Translations under genes and position numbers: made by a program
Assembly (NCBI GenBank): GCA_027486005.1
Contig: JAIXPZ010000076.1
Coordinates: forward strand, 1-64,000
DNA: 64,000 bases
Direction: 5' to 3'
From: Legionellales bacterium
Lineage (GTDB): Bacteria; Pseudomonadota; Gammaproteobacteria; JAGOUN01
Part shown: piece after piece, positions 33,838 to 43,264 of the stretch
Numbering within the stretch: the first letter of the stretch is position 1
Layout of the letters: each line of letters begins with the position of its first letter
Notes under the pieces: model-generated
Told to the model about the DNA's origin: nothing
What the model saw: the letters and a program-made list of their open reading frames with translations, nothing else
Database searches by the model: none

Positions 33838-35285
33838 TGATCCCCATAATTGCACTTGTTGGCCGACCTAATGTTGGCAAATCAACCCTGTTTAATCGCT
33901 TAACACGTACACGTGACGCTATTGTCTCAGATTTTTCTGGCTTAACTCGCGACAGACAATATGGGCGCGCCATGTATGGACAACTGCCTTTTATTGTCAT
34001 TGATACCGGCGGTATAGAAGGCCAAGAAACTGGTATAGAAGCCCTCGCGCTCAAACAAACCGAACAAGCCATAGCAGAAGCAGATTGTGTGGTGTTTATC
34101 GTTGATGCCAAAGGTGGAATTACTTCTGGCGATCAACTGCTAGCCCATAAAGTTCGCATCAGTCAAAAGCCGGTAATTTTGCTGGCCAATAAAATTGATA
34201 AAGCCAATGCAGAAGTCGCTCCAGCGGAATTTTTTCAACTCGCACTAGGCGATCCGCTAGGAATCTCTGCCGCTCACAACCGTGGCGTGAATGGTTTCCT
34301 CGAGCATCTCTTTGAAACTCTGGCTGTCGCATATCCTAGTCCAGAGAGTGAACTTTCTGCAGAAGAGCAACAAGAACTACATGCGCGCGATCTGTCAATT
34401 CGCATTGCGATTATTGGAAAACCCAACGTTGGAAAATCAACACTGGTCAATCGTATGTTAGGCGAAGAACGCGTGATCGTTTATGATCAACCAGGGACAA
34501 CACGCGATAGTATTTATGTCCCGATGGAACGTCACGGTCAACATTACACATTGATTGATACTGCCGGTATTCGCAGAAAAAGCCGTACCCATGAAACTAT
34601 AGAAAAATTTTCGATTATTAAATCACTGCAAGCAATCGATGAAGCCAATGTTGTCATCATTGTCATTGATGGCAAAGAAAATGTTACCGATCAAGACCTG
34701 CATTTATTAGGTTACGCACTAGAATCTGGAAGATCCCTGATGATTGCCATTAATAAATGGGATGATATGGATCATGAAGCTCGCCTGCATGTTAAGGCGG
34801 AATTAGCGCGTAAATTAGTGTTTGTGAGTTTTGCTAAAATACATTATATCTCAGCATTACACGGCACTGGCGTCGGGCTATTATTCGATACGATTGATCG
34901 TGTCTATGAAAGCGCCACAAGAAAACACAGCACTAACCACTTAACTAGAATTTTGATGAAAGCTTTGGAAGATCATGCACCTCCGCATGTAGGCGGACGT
35001 CGCATTAAATTAAAATATGCCCACAGTGGCGGTCATAATCCTCCGATTATCGTAATACACGGTAACCAAGCCGAATCACTACCGAAAGATTATCAGCGTT
35101 ACTTAATGAGTGTTTTCCGCAAAGAATTAAAGCTAGAAGGCACGCCGATTCGCTTAGAAATGAAAACCACTGACAACCCCTTCAAAGAGGTGCGCAATGT
35201 ACTCACTGAAGGACAAGCACGAAGTCGTCAACGCGTCATTGGTCGCGCTAAAGAACAGAAAAAAAGACGGCAACAGAAGCGTTAA
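33837..35285 (+). CDS. der: Ribosome-associated GTPase Der (EngA)
   Basis: Der has two consecutive GTPase domains needed for 50S assembly. G1 motifs are LVGRPNVGKSTLFNRL at the start and IIGKPNVGKSTLVNRM near residue 200; DTGGIE, NKID, DTAGIRRK and NKWD are also visible. The C-terminal KH-like domain contains LKYAHSGGHNPPIIVIHGN. Length of 482 aa is normal. It starts within the bamB stop (TAATG). Confidence 0.97.
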   Translation: MIPIIALVGRPNVGKSTLFNRLTRTRDAIVSDFSGLTRDRQYGRAMYGQLPFIVIDTGGIEGQETGIEALALKQTEQAIAEADCVVFIVDAKGGITSGDQLLAHKVRISQKPVILLANKIDKANAEVAPAEFFQLALGDPLGISAAHNRGVNGFLEHLFETLAVAYPSPESELSAEEQQELHARDLSIRIAIIGKPNVGKSTLVNRMLGEERVIVYDQPGTTRDSIYVPMERHGQHYTLIDTAGIRRKSRTHETIEKFSIIKSLQAIDEANVVIIVIDGKENVTDQDLHLLGYALESGRSLMIAINKWDDMDHEARLHVKAELARKLVFVSFAKIHYISALHGTGVGLLFDTIDRVYESATRKHSTNHLTRILMKALEDHAPPHVGGRRIKLKYAHSGGHNPPIIVIHGNQAESLPKDYQRYLMSVFRKELKLEGTPIRLEMKTTDNPFKEVRNVLTEGQARSRQRVIGRAKEQKKRRQQKR

Positions 35286-35320
35286 TTAACTTACGCCAAA
35301 TAGATAAAATTTTATAGTCA

Positions 35321-35343
35321 AATTAAGTGGACGACGTACTAGT
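35321..35343 (+). repeat. Solo IS630 end sequence (copy 2)
   Basis: AATTAAGTGGACGACGTACT-AGT differs at two positions from the IS630 terminal sequence at 26746-26768. No transposase is nearby. It lies in the 63-bp gap between the convergent der and renalase-like genes and looks like a leftover of an element that was lost. Confidence 0.55.
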
Positions 35344-35348
35344 AACAA

Positions 35349-36356
35349 TCACGGTTTAATTTCTATATTGCTTTTTATTTGATGGGCTAAGGTATAGCCG
35401 GCACTAAAGGCTGCTTCAATACGTCCTTTATCCAGCCAATCCCCACAGGCAGCTAGTTTATGTTGCCGATCAATCATCAAGGGCTTGGATTCTGTTGTTA
35501 GCGGGTTATCATGAATATTAGCATAACGCCAACGATGAAGCGCAATGTGATTTGCTTGTGTAACATCATAACCAATAATATTAGAAGTGGCGTCACACAG
35601 ATAGCTTTTTACCACCTCATGATCTGAATTAATATGCTTTTCAGCCCAGGCATTACTTGAGTTAACGATCAGAGTAAAGTCATTTTTTCGTCCTGGTTTA
35701 CTACTATTCACTGAAATCCAACTAATATCTGCACCTCTCACCAATGCGGCATCCCATTGAAGTGGCAATGCTTTTTCAAAGCCAAGCATTAATGAAAAAC
35801 ACCCTTCCATTTTATTCGAATTTAGGGCGTTGAAATGGCTGAATATTTCAGGAAAAAAGACCACAGACTGCGCTGGAGGTGCTGTAGTAATTACCCATTC
35901 AAAAGCTCCCAAATTTTCGTTTTTGTCATTTACGATTTGCCATTTATGGTGATGATCGATGATTTTTTTTATATGCGTGTTTAAATATATTGTCAGCCCC
36001 TGAGCTAAATATTTCCCAATCGCATTCATCCCCGGTGTACCTACATAATGAGGATAATCTGCCCCCCATTGGTACTCACGCTTTACTTTATTATATTCAA
36101 GCTCTACAAAGCACGCATCCCATCTTGCAATAGCATTTTGCTTTAGTAGCGGTTGCAAAAATTGTTGAAAAGCCGATGATTTAGCCGTACAAAACTGTGC
36201 GCCATGGTCAAAGTGAAAAGGGTCAGCATAACGCGTCGCCATTCTCCCACCTACGCTTCGTGACTTTTCAAACAAAACAACTTCTGCAACATCTTTGAGT
36301 ATATGAGCGACTGTTAAACCTGCCATTCCTGCGCCGATAATTGCAATTCTTTGCAT
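35349..36356 (-). CDS. Renalase-like FAD/NAD(P)-binding oxidoreductase
   Basis: A flavoprotein of the renalase/COG3380 group. The N-terminal dinucleotide motif is IAIIGAGMAGLTVAHIL, followed by EKSRSVGGRMATRY and FDHGAQFCTAKS, all typical of this amine-oxidase-related family. The C-terminal FAD segment is AACGDWLDKGRIEAAFSAGY. Length 335 aa is normal. It is the last gene of a minus-strand set with the photolyase-related gene, an association seen in other bacteria. The natural substrate is unknown; renalases oxidise aberrant NAD(P)H isomers. Confidence 0.85.
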   Translation of the reverse strand: MQRIAIIGAGMAGLTVAHILKDVAEVVLFEKSRSVGGRMATRYADPFHFDHGAQFCTAKSSAFQQFLQPLLKQNAIARWDACFVELEYNKVKREYQWGADYPHYVGTPGMNAIGKYLAQGLTIYLNTHIKKIIDHHHKWQIVNDKNENLGAFEWVITTAPPAQSVVFFPEIFSHFNALNSNKMEGCFSLMLGFEKALPLQWDAALVRGADISWISVNSSKPGRKNDFTLIVNSSNAWAEKHINSDHEVVKSYLCDATSNIIGYDVTQANHIALHRWRYANIHDNPLTTESKPLMIDRQHKLAACGDWLDKGRIEAAFSAGYTLAHQIKSNIEIKP

Positions 36357-36365
36357 AAAAACCTA

Positions 36366-36740
36366 CTACTGTTTATTTTTGTTAAAAGTTACCTGACAAT
36401 GCTTTAGCCGTTTAAATCGCCATTTTGCAAAATATAAATAAGCTATTTTTGATAGCTGGTAGATACCAGGCAACGAAACAATTCCTGCTAATACATTCCA
36501 GTATTTAAATTGCTTCCACATTAAAATAAAGGCATCAACGCCTGTGTGAATAATGCCAATGTCATCAAGAACATGCAGCTTGCTTAATCCATCAATTAAC
36601 AAAATATTTAATGATTTAAAGATATCATTTGGCGTCGTAATATCTACCCATATAAATCGGTTTTTAGGCGCAATAGAGCGATAATAATCAATCTCACGCA
36701 AACACAAATTACATTTTCCATCATAAAATACGGTAATCAT
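36366..36740 (-). CDS. DCC-family (DUF393) thiol-disulfide oxidoreductase-like protein
   Basis: The start MITVFYDGKCNLCLREIDYY carries the DxxCxxC motif that defines the DCC family. The remainder (GVDAFILMWKQFKYW, SLPGIYQLSKIAYLYFAKWR) is also typical, as is the length of 124 aa. It lies between the photolyase-related gene and the renalase-like gene. Enzymatic activity of the family is presumed from the CxxC motif only. Confidence 0.85.
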   Translation of the reverse strand: MITVFYDGKCNLCLREIDYYRSIAPKNRFIWVDITTPNDIFKSLNILLIDGLSKLHVLDDIGIIHTGVDAFILMWKQFKYWNVLAGIVSLPGIYQLSKIAYLYFAKWRFKRLKHCQVTFNKNKQ

Positions 36741-36781
36741 TAAATATATATCTCTTCTTCAAAGTTAAAATGTTGTATTTG

Positions 36782-38320
36782 TCATAGATAGCCCTGCGCT
36801 AGTCTTTTAAAATGTTCATCGGCCTGCTGTAAAATTTCATTTTTCTTTTCTATAGGAAACTTTTTCCAGGTTGAAAGAACAAAGCCCATACGTTGGTTAT
36901 TCTGGAAAATTTTCTCATGCCGTTGAACGAAGTCCCAATATAACGCGTTAAATGGGCATGCGTTTTCACCCATTGTTATATTAGGGTTGTAAACACAATG
37001 CTTACAAAAATTACTCATACGTTGAATGTACTTTCCACTTGCTGCGTAAGGTTTACTAGCAACGATACCACCATCACCAAACAATGACATACCTAATGTA
37101 TTTGGCATTTCCACCCATTCATAAGCATCAGAATATACAGACAAATACCACGCTTGCACTTCCTTAACGTCTAAGCCTGCAATGAGTGCAAAATTTCCTG
37201 TGACCATTAAACGTTGAATATGATGTGAATAGGCATGATCACGCGTGTGCTCAATCGCTTCACGCATACAACGCATCTGTGTTTCAGCGCTCCAATAAAA
37301 CTCAGGCAATGAACGCTTTGCATTTAAATAATTTCTGTGTTGATACTCTGGCATATACAACCAATAAATACCTCGAATATATTCACGCCAACCTAATATT
37401 TGGCGGATGAATCCCTCAACCGAATGCAGGGGAGCCGTTTTGTCATAGTAGGCTTCTTCCGCCATTTTGCAAATTTCAAGTGGTAAAAGGAGGCCCGCAT
37501 TTAAGTAGGAAGATAATAATGAGTGATATAAATAAGGTTCTCCTCGAACCATGGCGTCTTGATAGGCCCCAAAGTTAGGCAATAATTTTGTAATAAAATG
37601 TTTTAACTCAAGGAGTGCGTGCTCACGTGTTACCGCGTAGTGGAAAGGTTCTAAGCTACCAAAATGATCTGGAAAAGTATCACTGACCAACGTTAACACT
37701 TTAAGTAAAATAGGTGATTTCTTGTGGCTAATTCTGGGTGGTGAACTTATGCCACGTGCTGGGGGCTGACGATTTTCTTCATCATAATTCCATTTGCCAC
37801 CAATAGGGCTACCATCGGTTTCGAGTAAAATATTGTATTTTTTGCGCATTTCTCGATAAAAATATTCCATACGCAATTGTTTTTTATCTCTTGCCCACTC
37901 GGCAAAACTTTCATGACTGGATAAAAAACGCTGATCAGGAAGGAGTGTGACTTTTATTATCTTTTTTTCATTCCACTGATTTAATTTATCTAATAGATAC
38001 CATTCGCTTGGTTGTGTACTAACAATTTGTTTTACTTTTGATTCTTGCAGTGCACGATTTAATTCACTATCAAGAGCCTGGGTGTTATTAGGATCATCGT
38101 AGCGAACATAGCGTACTAAAAAACCAGCCACAGTTAATTCTTCAGCAAAATGCCGCATAGCAGCGAATAAAAAGGCAATTTTTTTCTTGTGGTATTTAAC
38201 ATAAGTAAACTGCTCTTTTAATTCAAAAAGCATCACGATATCTTGCTGTTTTTCGCAATGCTGTAGGCTTGATAGACTCATAGAGAGCTGATCAGGAAAT
38301 AGTATAATAAGGTTAGCCAT
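36782..38320 (-). CDS. Cryptochrome/photolyase-related protein with 4Fe-4S cysteines
   Basis: It belongs to the DPRP/FeS-BCP family ((6-4) photolyases such as PhrB). The N-terminal alpha/beta domain (LIILFPDQLSMSLSSL) is followed by the FAD-binding helical domain: GGKWNYDEENRQPP, VRGEPYLYHSLLSSYLNAGL, QILGWREYIRGIYW, HHIQRLMVTGNFALIAGLD and MSLFGDGGIVASKPYAASGK. Cys439, Cys442 and Cys455 (NFCKHC, ENACPF), with the Cys in LPLEICKMAEEAY, make the four-cysteine cluster site. Length of 512 aa matches. It probably repairs UV photoproducts in a light-dependent way. It is preceded by a DUF2805 gene. Confidence 0.93.
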   Translation of the reverse strand: MANLIILFPDQLSMSLSSLQHCEKQQDIVMLFELKEQFTYVKYHKKKIAFLFAAMRHFAEELTVAGFLVRYVRYDDPNNTQALDSELNRALQESKVKQIVSTQPSEWYLLDKLNQWNEKKIIKVTLLPDQRFLSSHESFAEWARDKKQLRMEYFYREMRKKYNILLETDGSPIGGKWNYDEENRQPPARGISSPPRISHKKSPILLKVLTLVSDTFPDHFGSLEPFHYAVTREHALLELKHFITKLLPNFGAYQDAMVRGEPYLYHSLLSSYLNAGLLLPLEICKMAEEAYYDKTAPLHSVEGFIRQILGWREYIRGIYWLYMPEYQHRNYLNAKRSLPEFYWSAETQMRCMREAIEHTRDHAYSHHIQRLMVTGNFALIAGLDVKEVQAWYLSVYSDAYEWVEMPNTLGMSLFGDGGIVASKPYAASGKYIQRMSNFCKHCVYNPNITMGENACPFNALYWDFVQRHEKIFQNNQRMGFVLSTWKKFPIEKKNEILQQADEHFKRLAQGYL

Positions 38321-38339
38321 TTATTTGTTTCATCTCATC

Positions 38340-38555
38340 TTAATGTGTTACTAGCTTGCATAAATGTTTTGTTTTACGCCCGCTAACACGCTTACGCCAT
38401 AACTGAAAGCTGCTCGGTTTTAATGTCTGGCGCATAACTTTAATCACTTGCGCTTCGTTCAAGCCAGTAGTCTTTTTTATTACATCAAACGAGCACGCAT
38501 CTTCCCATGCTAAAGCGATAATTTCATCCGTGTTATAAGTTAACGTTGTATTCAT
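38340..38555 (-). CDS. DUF2805 (TIGR03643) small protein
   Basis: A 71-aa protein with YNTDEIIALAWEDACSFDVI, KKTTGLNEAQVIKVMRQTLK and PSSFQLWRKRVSGRKTKH, the full length of the DUF2805 family. Members usually lie next to cryptochrome/photolyase-related genes, as here. The helix-turn-helix-like pattern suggests nucleic-acid binding, but the function is unknown. First gene of the four-gene light-repair operon. Confidence 0.88.
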   Translation of the reverse strand: MNTTLTYNTDEIIALAWEDACSFDVIKKTTGLNEAQVIKVMRQTLKPSSFQLWRKRVSGRKTKHLCKLVTH

Positions 38556-38985
38556 AATATTCCTAAGATATTGGTCTCTTTTTTAAAAATCAAAACTTAA
38601 TTGAATCGGTTTGGGGTTTGCAATGAATTCATCAATTCTAGATTTTAAAATTTGATTTAATCAAGCGCATCCACTGCTAGACTAATTATACGATTTTCTG
38701 ACAGATACCAACATCCAAGTACAGCAATAAACTTGGCTTTGACGCATTTTAGACCAAGATAATAATAAAAAGCTTGCACAATATTAAGAGATATCCTACA
38801 TCATTAAGGCGTATTTTTGGTTAAAATTAGCGCCACTTGGAGGATTTTGTAACATGCTTGGCTGGACTGCCTATTCCCGTTGTAGGGCGGTGTATTACGA
38901 AACCTCTGAGACCAATTCTTGAAGTTCTTCACTGCTGCAGTTATGATCAGTTCTTTTGTTAACCGCCTCCAGCATAAGGCATTTC
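38556..38985. other. 430-bp intergenic region between divergent genes
   Basis: No convincing gene is seen. It should hold the promoters of the DUF2805-photolyase operon (minus) and of the APC permease (plus). An AAGG ribosome site for the permease ends it. A short minus-strand open stretch around 38810-38940 has no start codon and no recognised family, so I leave it unannotated. Confidence 0.4.
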
Positions 38986-40365
38986 ATGTCAGTGAGCAAC
39001 TCAACTAAAACCCTTAGTTTCTTCAGTCTTGTTATGATTAATGTCATCGCCGTTGACAGCTTGAGAAGCCTGCCTATTGGCGCAACCTATGGTTTTTCGG
39101 TTGTGACCTATTATTTGATTGCAGGTATTTTATTCTTTATTCCTAGCGCCTTAGCCGCGGCTGAGCTTGCTACTCGCTGGCCCACCACCGGTGGCATTTA
39201 TATTTGGGTACGTGAAGCCTTTGGTAATAAAACCGCTTTCATCGTGATGTGGCTACAGTGGGTTTATAATGTCATTTGGTACCCAACAATTTCGACGATT
39301 ATTGCAGCAACTGTCGCCTATCTTTTCAACCCTGCTTATGCCGACAATAAAATGTATATGGTTATCAGCACGCTGGTTATTTTCTGGTCAGCCACCTTGC
39401 TGAATTGTTTTGGTATGCGCATTTCGAGCTGGGTCAGCACCGTGGGGGCTATTGTCGGGACGTTGTTGCCCATGGCAATCATTACTGTATTGGGCGCCGC
39501 TTGGTTAATGCTAGGCAAGCCCACTGAACTTGCCTTAACCTGGAGTAGCTTTGCACCAGATTTATCCAATATTAACCAAATTAGCTTTGTCGTTGCATTA
39601 GTCTTTGGCTTGATTGGCATTGAGATGTCTGCCATCCATGCAGGTGATGTCAAAAATCCTAAAAAAGCCTATCCATGGGCGCTGCTAGTTTCTGTTTTGA
39701 TTATTTTAGCGAGCCTGGTGTTTGCTTCTATCGCCATTGCTATCGTTCTTCCGCATCAAAAATTAAATATTATTACCGGTTTAATCGAAGCCTATATCGC
39801 TTTTTTTAGCGCTTTCCACATGACCTGGATGATCCCCGTTATTATTATTGCCATCATTATCAGCAGTATTTCAGGTGTCGCTGCTTGGATTATTGGCCCT
39901 TCAAGAGGATTAATGGTCGCTAGTGAAGATACTGCTCTACCCAAAATTTTAAACAAAGTGTCAAGCAAAGGCGTGCCCGTTAACATGCTGCTACTACAAG
40001 GCGGCATTGTCAGCCTGCTCACATTACTCTTTTTATTGATGCCTTCGGTTAGCGCAAGTTATTGGCTGCTTTCAGCGTTAACGGCACAACTCGCCGTGAT
40101 GTCTTACTTGGGTTTATTCGCTGCTTTAATTGTCTTGAGGATTAAACACCCTCAACGACCCAATTGTTTTTGCATCCCAGGGGGATTATTCGGCGTATCC
40201 ATCACTGGGGGAGTTGGACTATTCGCTTGTCTTGCCGTGTTTGTTTTAGGTTTTATTCCACCATCACAAATAGAAACCGGCAGCTTAGTGACCTATGAGG
40301 CACTGTTAATGGGTGGCATTATTCTTTTCACGGTTCCGGTTTATTTTTTGGTACGTAAAAAATAA
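38986..40365 (+). CDS. APC-superfamily amino acid permease
   Basis: An inner-membrane transporter with 12 hydrophobic helices. The start matches amino-acid/GABA-glutamate antiporter-like permeases: KTLSFFSLVMINVIAVDSLR then SLPIGATYGFSVVTYYL, followed by ELATRWPTTGGIYIWVREAF. Another typical segment is GLIGIEMSAIHAGDVKNPKK. I start at ATG 38986, which has AAGG at proper spacing; a TTG at 38956 would add ten residues. Length is 459 aa. The substrate cannot be decided from sequence. Confidence 0.88.
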   Translation: MSVSNSTKTLSFFSLVMINVIAVDSLRSLPIGATYGFSVVTYYLIAGILFFIPSALAAAELATRWPTTGGIYIWVREAFGNKTAFIVMWLQWVYNVIWYPTISTIIAATVAYLFNPAYADNKMYMVISTLVIFWSATLLNCFGMRISSWVSTVGAIVGTLLPMAIITVLGAAWLMLGKPTELALTWSSFAPDLSNINQISFVVALVFGLIGIEMSAIHAGDVKNPKKAYPWALLVSVLIILASLVFASIAIAIVLPHQKLNIITGLIEAYIAFFSAFHMTWMIPVIIIAIIISSISGVAAWIIGPSRGLMVASEDTALPKILNKVSSKGVPVNMLLLQGGIVSLLTLLFLLMPSVSASYWLLSALTAQLAVMSYLGLFAALIVLRIKHPQRPNCFCIPGGLFGVSITGGVGLFACLAVFVLGFIPPSQIETGSLVTYEALLMGGIILFTVPVYFLVRKK

Positions 40366-40410
40366 TTATTTTTGTATTTACGGCATAAATCTGTTGTAGA
40401 TTGCATTAGC

Positions 40411-40430
40411 GGGTTGGTCGCCCCTACATC
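40411..40430. repeat. GGTCGCCCCTACATC repeat (REP-like half copy)
   Basis: GGGTTGGTCGCCCCTACATC carries the right half and tail of the palindrome at 12373-12397 but no left half. It lies between the convergent APC permease and radA genes. Confidence 0.5.
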
Positions 40431-40434
40431 ACAT

Positions 40435-41829
40435 TCACCGTTGATTCGTTAAAATTTTTTCATCGTGCAATATCGTTTGTAACTCAGAAAGATGCGATAT
40501 CGCATGAATTTTTATACCTTCTGCAAAACGTGCGCCGGCGACATTACCTTTCGGCACAATGGCATGCTTAAAGCCTTGTTTTGCTGCTTCTTTTATCCTC
40601 TCCTGACCACCTTGTACCGGACGCACTTCACCAGACAAACCCACTTCACCAAACACAATCCATTCACGCGAAACAATGGCATTTTTTAAGCTTGAAATCG
40701 CGGCTAAAATTGCGGCAAGATCCGCACCTGTTTCGGAAACACGAAATCCACCAACAATATTTAAATAGACATCTTGATCGTATAACACCACGCCAAGATG
40801 TTTATGCAAAACAGCCAGCAACATCAGCAAACGATTATTATCAATACCAACACATACGCGCCGCACATTCGGTGCGGAAGACGCATCGACAAGCACTTGC
40901 ATTTCTACCAACAGCGGTCGACTGCCTTCCCACGTCGCCATAATAACGCTGCCAGGTGACGGGATATCATGATTCGCCAGAAAAATAGCCGATGGATTAC
41001 TGACTTCTTTTAATCCCGTATCCATCATCGCAAAAACGCCTAATTCATTAACCGCACCAAAACGATTTTTAATCGCGCGCAAAATTCTAAAGCGACTGTC
41101 ATTGGCTCCCTCAAAATACAATACGCAATCAACCATGTGTTCTAACACTCTTGGGCCAGCAATCGAACCTTCTTTGGTGACGTGTCCAACAAGAAACAAA
41201 GCCACTTGATTTTGCTTTGCATACCCAACTAATTTTGCCGCAGATTCTCGCACCTGACTCACAGAACCTGGCGCCGCGCTTAAATCTGCAGAAAATAAAG
41301 TTTGAATAGAGTCAATAACAATAATATTCGGCCGCAGTGTTTTTGATTTCTGCAGAATCTTTTCAACATCCGTTTCTGCCAACAACAATAATTCGTGTTG
41401 CGATAATCCTAAACGATGAGCTCGCAATGAAACTTGTTGTAAAGATTCCTCGCCAGTCACATAAAATACTTTTTGATGTTGACTTAAGTTACAAAGAGCG
41501 GCAAGCAATAATGTTGATTTACCAATGCCAGGTGCACCGCCTAATAACACAACCGAGCCAACGGTTAAGCCACCGCCAAGCACACGATCCAGCTCACTAA
41601 ATCCTGTCGATAAACGCATATTTTCTTGCAAACCGACATTCGCAAGCGACACAACTTCGCTATCTGACACTCCTGCGTATCCTTGTTGTCGTGGACTTGA
41701 TTTACTAACTGCAGGCAATAGTTCTTCAACTAAACTATTCCATTCTTGGCAATCACCACATTGACCCGCCCATTTGTTATGAATAGCGCCGCAATGTTGG
41801 CAGACGTAAACTTGTTTCATCTTAGACAT
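40435..41829 (-). CDS. radA: DNA repair protein RadA (Sms)
   Basis: RadA is a RecA-like branch-migration helicase. The N-terminal zinc finger uses Cys10, Cys13, Cys24 and Cys27 (CQHCGA, QCGDCQEW). The Walker A is GGAPGIGKSTLLLA near residue 95, followed by YVTGEESLQQ, the RadA-specific KNRFGAVNELG, and the Lon-protease-like C-terminal domain (VGGFRVSETGADLA, VFGEVGLSGEVRPV). Length 464 aa. Its ATG overlaps the dnaB stop (TAATG). Confidence 0.96.
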   Translation of the reverse strand: MSKMKQVYVCQHCGAIHNKWAGQCGDCQEWNSLVEELLPAVSKSSPRQQGYAGVSDSEVVSLANVGLQENMRLSTGFSELDRVLGGGLTVGSVVLLGGAPGIGKSTLLLAALCNLSQHQKVFYVTGEESLQQVSLRAHRLGLSQHELLLLAETDVEKILQKSKTLRPNIIVIDSIQTLFSADLSAAPGSVSQVRESAAKLVGYAKQNQVALFLVGHVTKEGSIAGPRVLEHMVDCVLYFEGANDSRFRILRAIKNRFGAVNELGVFAMMDTGLKEVSNPSAIFLANHDIPSPGSVIMATWEGSRPLLVEMQVLVDASSAPNVRRVCVGIDNNRLLMLLAVLHKHLGVVLYDQDVYLNIVGGFRVSETGADLAAILAAISSLKNAIVSREWIVFGEVGLSGEVRPVQGGQERIKEAAKQGFKHAIVPKGNVAGARFAEGIKIHAISHLSELQTILHDEKILTNQR

Positions 41830-43187
41830 TATACAAAATCAATCCCACGCACGGATGTCGGAGCAAAATTCTCAAAACGTGTAAATTGTCCGCGGAATGT
41901 AAGTCGCACGCGTCCAATTGGGCCGTTTCTTTGCTTCGCGATAATAATCTCAGCCACGCCTTTATCACGCGTATCTTCATTATAAACTTCATCGCGATAA
42001 ATAAAGGCAATCAAATCCGCATCTTGTTCAATAGCGCCAGATTCACGTAAATCAGACATAATCGGTCGCTTATCAGCGCGTTGCTCCAATCCCCGATTTA
42101 ACTGTGATAATGCGATGACTGGAATATTTAATTCTTTTGCCAGTGCTTTTAAGGCGCGTGAAATACTTGAAATTTCAAGAGTACGATTATCGGAGTATCC
42201 TGGCATTTGCATTAGTTGCAAATAATCCACCACGATCATTCCTAAATTATGCTCTCGTGCAACGCGCCGCGCACGTGAACGCACTTCTGCAGGTGATAAT
42301 GCTGGGGTGTCATCAATAAAAATTGGCGCTTCTGAAAGTTTGCCTAAGGCTTCGGTTAAATTTTCCCAGTCATGCTCTTCTAGTTTACCGGTTCGTACTT
42401 TATGTTGATCAATTTTTCCCAAAGAAGACATTAAACGCATGGCCAGCGAACTGCCTGACATTTCCATACTAAACACTAAAACCGCACGCTTTTCATGAAC
42501 TGCTGCATGCTCAACAATGTTCATTGCGAACGCCGTTTTACCCATAGAGGGTCTACCAGCAATAATAATTAAATCAGACGCTTGTAATCCCGAAGTCATT
42601 TCATCTAAATCGTGATATCCGGTTGAAATCCCAATCAAGGCACTGTCAGAACGATATAAATGATCAATACGATCAACCGCTTCAGTTAACAATAATTTGA
42701 TGTTTTGAGGACCAGCACCACGCGAGCTTTGCTCTGCAATGGAAAATACTTTTCGTTCTGCAATGTCGAGTAAATCAACAATACTCTGCCCAGCAGGATT
42801 AAACGCATCCCCGGCGATTTCATTCGACACACTAATTAACTGACGCAGCACTGAACGTTCACGAACAATATCTGCATAAGCTGCGACATTGAATGCGCTG
42901 GGAGTATTTTTAGCAAGTTCATAGAGATAAACTTCGCCCCCCACTTCGTCCAATTTTTTTTCTAATTTTAAATGCTCAGAAACAGTTAAAACATCAGCAG
43001 GATGACCTTGCTGTAGCAAAACTCTAATGGCAGAAAAAAGAGTTTTATGAGAGCGGCGATAAAAGTCTTCGTCGGACACACGCTCTTCAACAGCGGGCCA
43101 GGATTTATTATCTAACAAAAGTCCACCGAGAACAGACTGCTCTGCTTCAATGGAGTGAGGAGGAGTTCTCATTTCTTCTGTTTTCAT
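41829..43187 (-). CDS. dnaB: Replicative DNA helicase DnaB
   Basis: The hexameric 5'-3' helicase of the replication fork. The N-terminal domain begins PPHSIEAEQSVLGGLLLDN. The RecA-like domain has Walker A GRPSMGKTAFAMNI near residue 214, IDDTPALSPAEVRSRARR, MIVVDYLQLM, SQLNRGLEQRADKRPIMSDL and DADLIAFIYRDEVY. Length 452 aa is normal and no intein is present. It lies in the conserved rpsF-rpsR-rplI-dnaB order and is coupled to radA. Confidence 0.97.
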   Translation of the reverse strand: MKTEEMRTPPHSIEAEQSVLGGLLLDNKSWPAVEERVSDEDFYRRSHKTLFSAIRVLLQQGHPADVLTVSEHLKLEKKLDEVGGEVYLYELAKNTPSAFNVAAYADIVRERSVLRQLISVSNEIAGDAFNPAGQSIVDLLDIAERKVFSIAEQSSRGAGPQNIKLLLTEAVDRIDHLYRSDSALIGISTGYHDLDEMTSGLQASDLIIIAGRPSMGKTAFAMNIVEHAAVHEKRAVLVFSMEMSGSSLAMRLMSSLGKIDQHKVRTGKLEEHDWENLTEALGKLSEAPIFIDDTPALSPAEVRSRARRVAREHNLGMIVVDYLQLMQMPGYSDNRTLEISSISRALKALAKELNIPVIALSQLNRGLEQRADKRPIMSDLRESGAIEQDADLIAFIYRDEVYNEDTRDKGVAEIIIAKQRNGPIGRVRLTFRGQFTRFENFAPTSVRGIDFV

Positions 43188-43219
43188 GGCAACACATATC
43201 CTATTCGGTTACAGATCAC

Positions 43220-43242
43220 GGGTAGACTACAAGAGCCTACCC
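43220..43242. repeat. GGGTAG/CTACCC hairpin with CCCCTACATC tail
   Basis: GGGTAG and CTACCC form a 6-bp stem around an 11-base loop, followed by CCTACATC. The tail is shared with the repeats at 12385 and 40417, so it may be a diverged member of the same small family. It lies in the 77-bp gap between rplI and dnaB. Confidence 0.4.
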
Positions 43243-43264
43243 CTACATCAAAACAGACGCCAAA

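Noticed and set aside
38810-38940. Minus-strand open stretch without start codon upstream of the APC permease
   Set aside because: No start codon, no family, and codon use not convincing; left in the gap description.
41829-43187. Intein in DnaB
   Set aside because: The helicase domain is continuous and of normal length (452 aa).
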